The translations under genes and the position numbers were made by a program. From assembly GCA_018340375.1 (NCBI GenBank), contig JAFFJZ010000001.1, positions 72,284,001 through 72,348,000 of the forward strand: DNA of 64,000 bases, in the 5' to 3' direction. This document shows positions 59,446-64,000 of this stretch, piece by piece (the stretch's first letter is position 1; each line of letters begins with the position of its first letter). The stretch is from Gonatopus flavifemur. Lineage: Eukaryota; Arthropoda; Insecta; Hymenoptera; Dryinidae. The notes under the pieces are model-generated. The model was given only the letters and a program-made list of their open reading frames with translations, made no database searches and had not been told where the DNA came from.

Positions 59446-59725
59446 AGCTAATTTTTAGCTCCCACAGCGAATTATTTTTTTGCATGTACAATCAGTTTTC
59501 TTCCAGAATCCATTTTCAGTGATCTCAGATTCCAATAGCAATCGAAGCACTTCGAAGCACTGAGAGTTCGGTTATGAGGACAGAAATTTTTGTTTTTTGA
59601 TTTGAAATGTTTGATTCGATCTAATTCCTAAAATTGCTGTTGCATGGAATATCTGGAAGTACGTGTTCCAGAAGGAATACTATTATCAACTTTATTGAGA
59701 TGACTTCCAGAAATATGTACTTATG

Positions 59726-59935
59726 CACTCTAAAAAATTGGCGATGTTAGAAAAATTCCACACCAAAAAGTGTTATTTTCACACCACATGATGTTATTTT
59801 CACACCGTAAAGTGTTATTCTAACACCGTTTTGTGGTATTTTGATACCGATTTTGGGATGGACATGCATAGAATCCGTGTGGTGTTGATTCTGTGTTAAT
59901 TCTGACACTGTTTTGACACCGCATTTTTTACAGTG
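59726..59935. mobile_element. CACTGTAAAAAA-end MITE, 210 bp
   Basis: Left CACTCTAAAAAATTGGCG and right CGCATTTTTTACAGTG are inverted. The interior repeats TGTTATTTTCACACCG four times at about 23-24 bp spacing, then degrades to GACACTGTTTTGACACCG. Confidence 0.7.
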
Positions 59936-61958
59936 TACAGTTTAATAATTAATATGAGATGAACCTGGATAAATTCTCTCCAATTTTTTTATTAAATTCA
60001 ATTCGGGCTATTAAAACAGTAGATATTCAATATCAGAAGTCAAATATTATATTACATAACAAATATTAATCATCCGAATTCAATATATTCTTATTAATAT
60101 CATCAAATTATCACTCAACATGATCAAATATTAGATTTATGATTTATTAAATCATATTTGTAACCACGATTATCAAATCAGTCTCCTAATGTATAAGAAC
60201 CGTACATGAATTTTGTATAAAAAAATCAAATTGAAAAATACATGCACAGAGAGAAAATTGCTGTAAAGTCTCCGATAAAAATGAAAATTTGCTGCAGTAA
60301 TCACATATAAATTGCGATAAATCTAATAGATATTGTGGTATAAATTACAGCAATTTAATGTTATCCCTATATTTATCGGACATAAGGTAAATTTTACGAC
60401 AAACTTGTCTCCCTTTGAATAGTAAAAACTCGAACATCCATTAGGATGATCGAAATAGTACACGTATGATGCATTCGATTATGATGACTCTCATTTCTCG
60501 AGATTTTTTATGATTTCATATCACATTTCTTCCTCCATGTATAAACTGTCGAATGGTAGTATTTTTGCACTCTAACCCAACACAACGTATTATGAGTTCC
60601 CTTGGGGGATCGAATGCTGTGCCGTGATAAACTTCTACCCCTCTTTATTTATGAGACTGAAGAATTTATCGGATATCTGCAATAATGTATTTCATTTGTT
60701 ATCCGTGGATATTCATATACGTGATTTTTGGGCATCACATAGATGATCAAATGTGGAGACGAACAAAATTTCACAAGTCATTATAAGTTTGACGATTTTA
60801 TACTTCACCGTTCTATTGTAAAATAATTCGAAAAATCAAAGATGATTTCCATAGTTGGTCTGAAAGAAACAAATCATCTGTGGGAAAGAGAGACGAAATC
60901 ATTCTATGAACTCGTATTTTGGATGGAGATTTCTTTTCATGTTCAACACGTTGGTGTGGGAAAGAAAATCGTCTGTATGACAAAACGAACACTCTTTGTT
61001 GAAACAATCTGTTTGCGACACTTTGAATAATTTTCTCGTAGAGACTTTAGGAGGATACAAGCGTTCGATATTCCGTCTGTTCTTAGAGGACTATATGAAG
61101 AAGAAGCCGAGTTGTGAAATAGAACGAGGAACGCTCGTAACACTCGAGATTCTGTGTTGTAATAAAACGATATTAACAAGAAAACAGTATTTTCGGAATG
61201 AGAGAAATTCCTCCGGTAATGTATTCAATGAATATTTCGTTATATGAAATTTGAACTCAAGATGAAACTATTGATATTCCGTTTACATATTATGATATAT
61301 GAAAAATTAATTATGCCTTATATTATACCTATTGACAAGCGAATTATTAGACCAATCGATAAACCCTGTAAGGAACTCTACGATTTCCAATCAATTTGAT
61401 TTTTATCTCTGATTATTTTGAATTCATGTTCTGAAATCTCACACATGTTTTAGAGAATCCATTTCACGTTCGTATAGAGCTCTGAAGCGAAAGAGATAAA
61501 AAGAGGAGTGAAATATGCTTGATATCAAGAAATTGAAACTTTTCGCGCTAAGCAGTTAACATCAGTATCTCTAGAGACCACAAACTTTGAGAAACATCCA
61601 GCAGAAGTACTTGATCGTTCATATGAGTCCAATGGACACGCACGAAGGTTTGTATTCTCTTGAGATAACAAATTGAAACACAACATGTTCATGCATGGTT
61701 AGCTTCCTTGATGTCTTTTTTTATCAAAACTTGGTAGGTTGATTCTTATTATATACGAACGGTGCAGGACCGCATGGTTTCTATCATCAGGTGCGAAAAT
61801 TTATATTTGCGCATGAAGAAGCATGTATGAATTATGTGCCATCAGTTGTACACCAAAAAAATCATATCCTAAAAATTAGAATCTGCTCTATAATATGAAC
61901 CTAGTACATTTTCCTCTCAATGTAAGTGGTAATTCTTCTAACGCTCAGAGGAACTCCT
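59936..61958. other. No recognisable gene
   Basis: 59990-60230 is an AATATT-rich low-complexity stretch. 60245-60420 has a weak inverted pair (TCCGATAAAAAT / TATTTATCGGA). 60840-61250 is somewhat richer in CpG with overlapping ORFs on both strands; one plus-strand frame (60996-61247) looks protein-like (NNFLVETLGGYKRSIFRLF), but I recognise nothing. 61441-61660 has TCAGTA and an ATG followed by an AAG|GTTTGT donor, too weak to call. Confidence 0.35.
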
Positions 61959-62400
61959 ACACGGAGAAAAAATGGTTTGCTACTATAGCGCCTACAAAGA
62001 AATTTGTTGTCCTTGCAAGAATATTTACTCCAGCAGCTAAGATGTTAGTTCTGTTAACAAATTTGTTTATGTCGGCAAAAACATTTAGTTGTGTCAATCA
62101 TTTTTCTTTCTCTTTCAGCAGAGATGAATAGCAGAGATTGCTAACGCAATGTTAAAATCATGGTCCGTATCATGTTTTTTTCTTTTGAAGAAAAATATAT
62201 GATTGGTTGAATTTTTCTTCTAAGCCAACTAGTATGAAGAGACAAACGGAAAACGTGATACTGCCAATCAGAAACTGGACTATGGTTTTCATATCTCATT
62301 AGCAATCTCTTCAACTCATCTTTGCTTTCAGCTAATTTTTCTTGTAGGCGCTATAATAACAGACCTGTTTGTTACGCCAGCAATACTTTTTTCTCCGTGT
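61959..62400. mobile_element. CACGGAGAAAA-end MITE, 442 bp, hosts another MITE
   Basis: Left ACACGGAGAAAAAATGGTTT and right AATACTTTTTTCTCCGTGT. Inside, TATAGCGCCTAC faces GTAGGCGCTATA, and TTTCAGCAGAG/TTTCAGCT border the inner MITE. Without the 208-bp insert it would be about 230 bp. Confidence 0.8.
62118..62325. mobile_element. Foldback MITE, 208 bp, nested with 5-bp duplication
   Basis: Ends GCAGAGATGAATAGCAGAG and CTCTTCAACTCATCTTTGC. TTTCA stands on both sides (62113-62117, 62326-62330). Second family member: 14285-14488, same internal order TTGCTAACGCAATG, AAATCATGGTCCGTATCA, GAAGAAAA, GGTTGAATTTTTCTTCT, CAATCAGAAACTGGA. Confidence 0.85.
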
Positions 62401-62464
62401 CCGTCAATCCTTTGAAACTCAGAGGAATATGTACTAACCTCATATTTTAGAGGAATATCCTTAA

Positions 62465-63330
62465 GGGGTTACATGAGTTTCAGATTTTCAAAAAATCGAT
62501 CTTTTAAATATTTTGTTATTTGATAGTACAACTCTTCAAGGATATATTTTCGAAATTTCGAGTCGATCCGACTAAAACTTTAGGAGATATAGCATTTTGA
62601 ACTCTCCCTCTGATGACTGTAAACCCGTTTCTCTCTTTTTTCTTTGACTGCGTGAAGGAGCACATATTGTAGTACAGTGTTAGTAGCCAAGCCATGAGGT
62701 ATTTTTGAGGTTATAGGTGTGAAAAATAGCTTGTACACAAGTATTTAAATTTTTTCTTTTTGCAATATGATAAGATCTAAAATTCCCCGAAGTGATTAAA
62801 AAAGTGGCTCAAATGCGTGTTTCTTGAAACACACTTTTCGAAATCGGTAGTCAAAATTTCTCGGAAACTAATCTTTTAATCTCGCTTAAATTTTCAACAC
62901 TTCTTCGAAATATCATTTTGTAGTCTCTGAACGAAGGATTTTTTTTTCCTTCGATTACGAAAGATTTTACAACGTAACGAATATCGAAAATTTTACCGAA
63001 GAAGTGACACTTTCGTTCAAACCACTGCCAAATATTCAATTTTCATTATTTCTCAAATCCTTCTTGCAGGGACTAGTTTTACTCTAATACTAAAATAAAA
63101 TATTTATTTTTTATTTTTCTGATGAAGCAGTCGCAAGTAATTTTGACTACCGCAAACTACCTTTTTGTCGAGACACCTCCGAATATCGACTCCCATCAAT
63201 TCAATTTATCATATTGTTCAAAAGTTATCCAATAATATGCGCAAAAAAAATGAATAAAAATCTCTTGTGTAGTAAGACAAAAAAATCGAGAAAATTAGCT
63301 GTTTTTTGGCCTCTTAAACCCATGTAACCC
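62465..63330. mobile_element. TTAA-type non-autonomous element, about 866 bp
   Basis: Left TTAA then GGGGTTACATGAGTTTC (62465 on). Right AAACCCATGTAACCC (to 63330), then TTCAA, possibly a changed TTAA. The ends resemble those of 48599-49267 (ACATGAG / CATGTAA with GGGG). The interior is AT-rich with no transposase; a 62-codon minus-strand ORF (63039-62851) is probably not real. Confidence 0.6.
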
Positions 63331-63501
63331 TTCAATTCTTGTATATAATTTTTTCAGTGTACACAAATTCATTATAAGAAATTTGTGGATAGTGTAGAGA
63401 AAATTACATGTATGCGTGGCATCCACGGACGAGACTTTTTATCTACACAAACATTATACGGTCAACATTTATCCCAAAATTATTGAAGAAATAAGATTTA
63501 A

Positions 63502-63601
63502 ACTATTGGGATCCTATTTCTCGGAATATGCATGAATAAGGAAGGTATAATCCCATTTGGGAGGCGTGAACTCAATGGGAAAATCCTTAGAATTATTCTC
63601 A
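63502..63601 (+). CDS. Possible ionotropic-receptor-like exon fragment 1
   Basis: The frame opens after TAA at 63499 and reads ...MNKEGIIPFGRRELNGKILR then IILS. ELNGKxLRI is the kind of segment found in insect ionotropic receptors where the N-terminal region meets the ligand-binding domain S1. At the Ser codon the DNA is A|GTATCA, a possible donor in phase 1; read-through continues to TGA at 63673. The donor-like site is at the same place in the second fragment (63927). Upstream acceptor not identified. Could be a decayed duplicate. Confidence 0.22.
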
Positions 63602-63818
63602 GTATCAATAGATTGGAGACTGCTAGAAAGAATCGAACGAATACAAGTTCGCGGTCATCAAATGCGGCAATTTGAATAGAAAATTAAAATGAGAGGAATT
63701 CAAAACAGCTGCACATGAGGTATATAATGCTTTATATCCCTCATAACAACTATTCATCAGTTTAACAACGTTGATTTAAAATGTTTCCGGAATTCTCATA
63801 ATGTGTTTGTATTTTTAG

Positions 63819-63927
63819 GTAGTGAAAATTTACAATCCGGTCACTTTTGATTATATGATTGGTAAACGAACTAAATTCACCCCGAATGCTGAAGAATTGA
63901 ATGGAAAACATATGAAAATTGTCGTCA
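63819..63927 (+). CDS. Possible ionotropic-receptor-like exon 2
   Basis: Preceded by a 3' splice-like site GTGTTTGTATTTTTAG whose TAG is an in-frame stop, so the frame needs splicing. It reads VVKIYNPVTFDYMIGK and PNAEELNGKHMKIVV, then A|GTACCA at 63927-63933 as a possible phase 1 donor; otherwise it ends at TAA (63942). The pattern Y-N-P-x-T ... LNGxxxKIVV fits the pre-S1 segment of insect ionotropic receptors. Similarity to fragment 1 (ELNGK) suggests a tandem duplication. Rest of the gene would lie beyond the right edge. Family call is an inference from a short segment. Confidence 0.3.
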
Positions 63928-64000
63928 GTACCACAAGAAAATAATTAGTTTCGCAATTTAATGATTTAAACAAGAAAATTATGAGAATGATTGGGGGTTT

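Larger units (their letters stand above)
57878..59487. mobile_element. CACGGA-end MITE with AGCT words, interrupted
   Basis: Left ACACGGAAAAAAATGAATTC and right AGCGAATTATTTTTTTGCAT (to 59487) are inverted. AGCT words fill the left part (CTGCAGCTACCATCGTAGCT) and the far right (AGCTAATTTTTAGC). The element is split by the inner MITE 58479-59445; rejoining gives GAGCTATGAT then AGCTAATTTTTAGC. It also contains a tRNA-like stretch (58267-58336). Decayed relatives at 14760-14945 and 41357-41420. Confidence 0.6.

Noticed and set aside
61624..61660. ATG followed by AAG|GTTTGT donor as first exon of the receptor-like gene
   Set aside because: Joining it to 63819 is out of phase and hits a stop within a few codons.

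Overview
The window is AT-rich, gene-poor eukaryotic DNA, most likely from an insect. The signs are mariner and related DDD transposases of insect type, TA, TTAA and 8-bp target duplications, dense short inverted-repeat elements (MITEs), tRNA-like pieces and one canonical TATA-Inr core promoter. I cannot fix the order; a hymenopteran is a guess from style only. There are no operons, bacterial genes or CRISPR arrays, and no complete conserved host gene can be read.

Layout. 1-1457 is the 3' part of a Tc1/mariner-superfamily element with a nearly open DD41D-type transposase. 1458-16 kb is mostly unannotatable DNA with scattered MITEs (8929, 11516, 14285, 15819). 16.7-26.2 kb is dense in MITEs and foldbacks: a TTAA element at 16714, foldbacks at 17226, 17697 and 23871, a 15-bp inverted minisatellite at 18757, and repeats built from AAGCTTGG, TGATCAGG and CCAGTACTGG. 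26-36 kb is sparse apart from a foldback at 29772 and a hairpin element at 31272. 36-43.5 kb holds three mariner relics, two hAT-type MITEs with 8-bp target duplications, and a foldback MITE split at its centre by a mariner. 46.2-47.4 kb has a 121-bp tandem repeat broken by a MITE. 48.6-53.7 kb has three larger non-autonomous elements. 55.9-56.3 kb looks like an LTR promoter followed by a primer-binding-like site. 57-63.3 kb has several nested MITEs and two tRNA-like sequences.

Possible host coding is limited to weak candidates. Two short plus-strand exon-like stretches at the right edge (63502-63601, 63819-63927) resemble the segment of insect ionotropic receptors just before the ligand-binding domain. 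A phase-compatible two-exon reading lies on the minus strand at 50655-49898. There are also a small ORF with a signal-peptide-like start at 54731 and an orphan ORF at 28474-28052.

The main observation is architectural. Many unrelated-looking elements share short similar ends (CACTG.., CACGGA.., CCCWRGTAG..) and interiors made of many imperfect copies of one self-complementary word, a different word in each family. These elements repeatedly insert into one another, so a relative order of insertion can be read directly.
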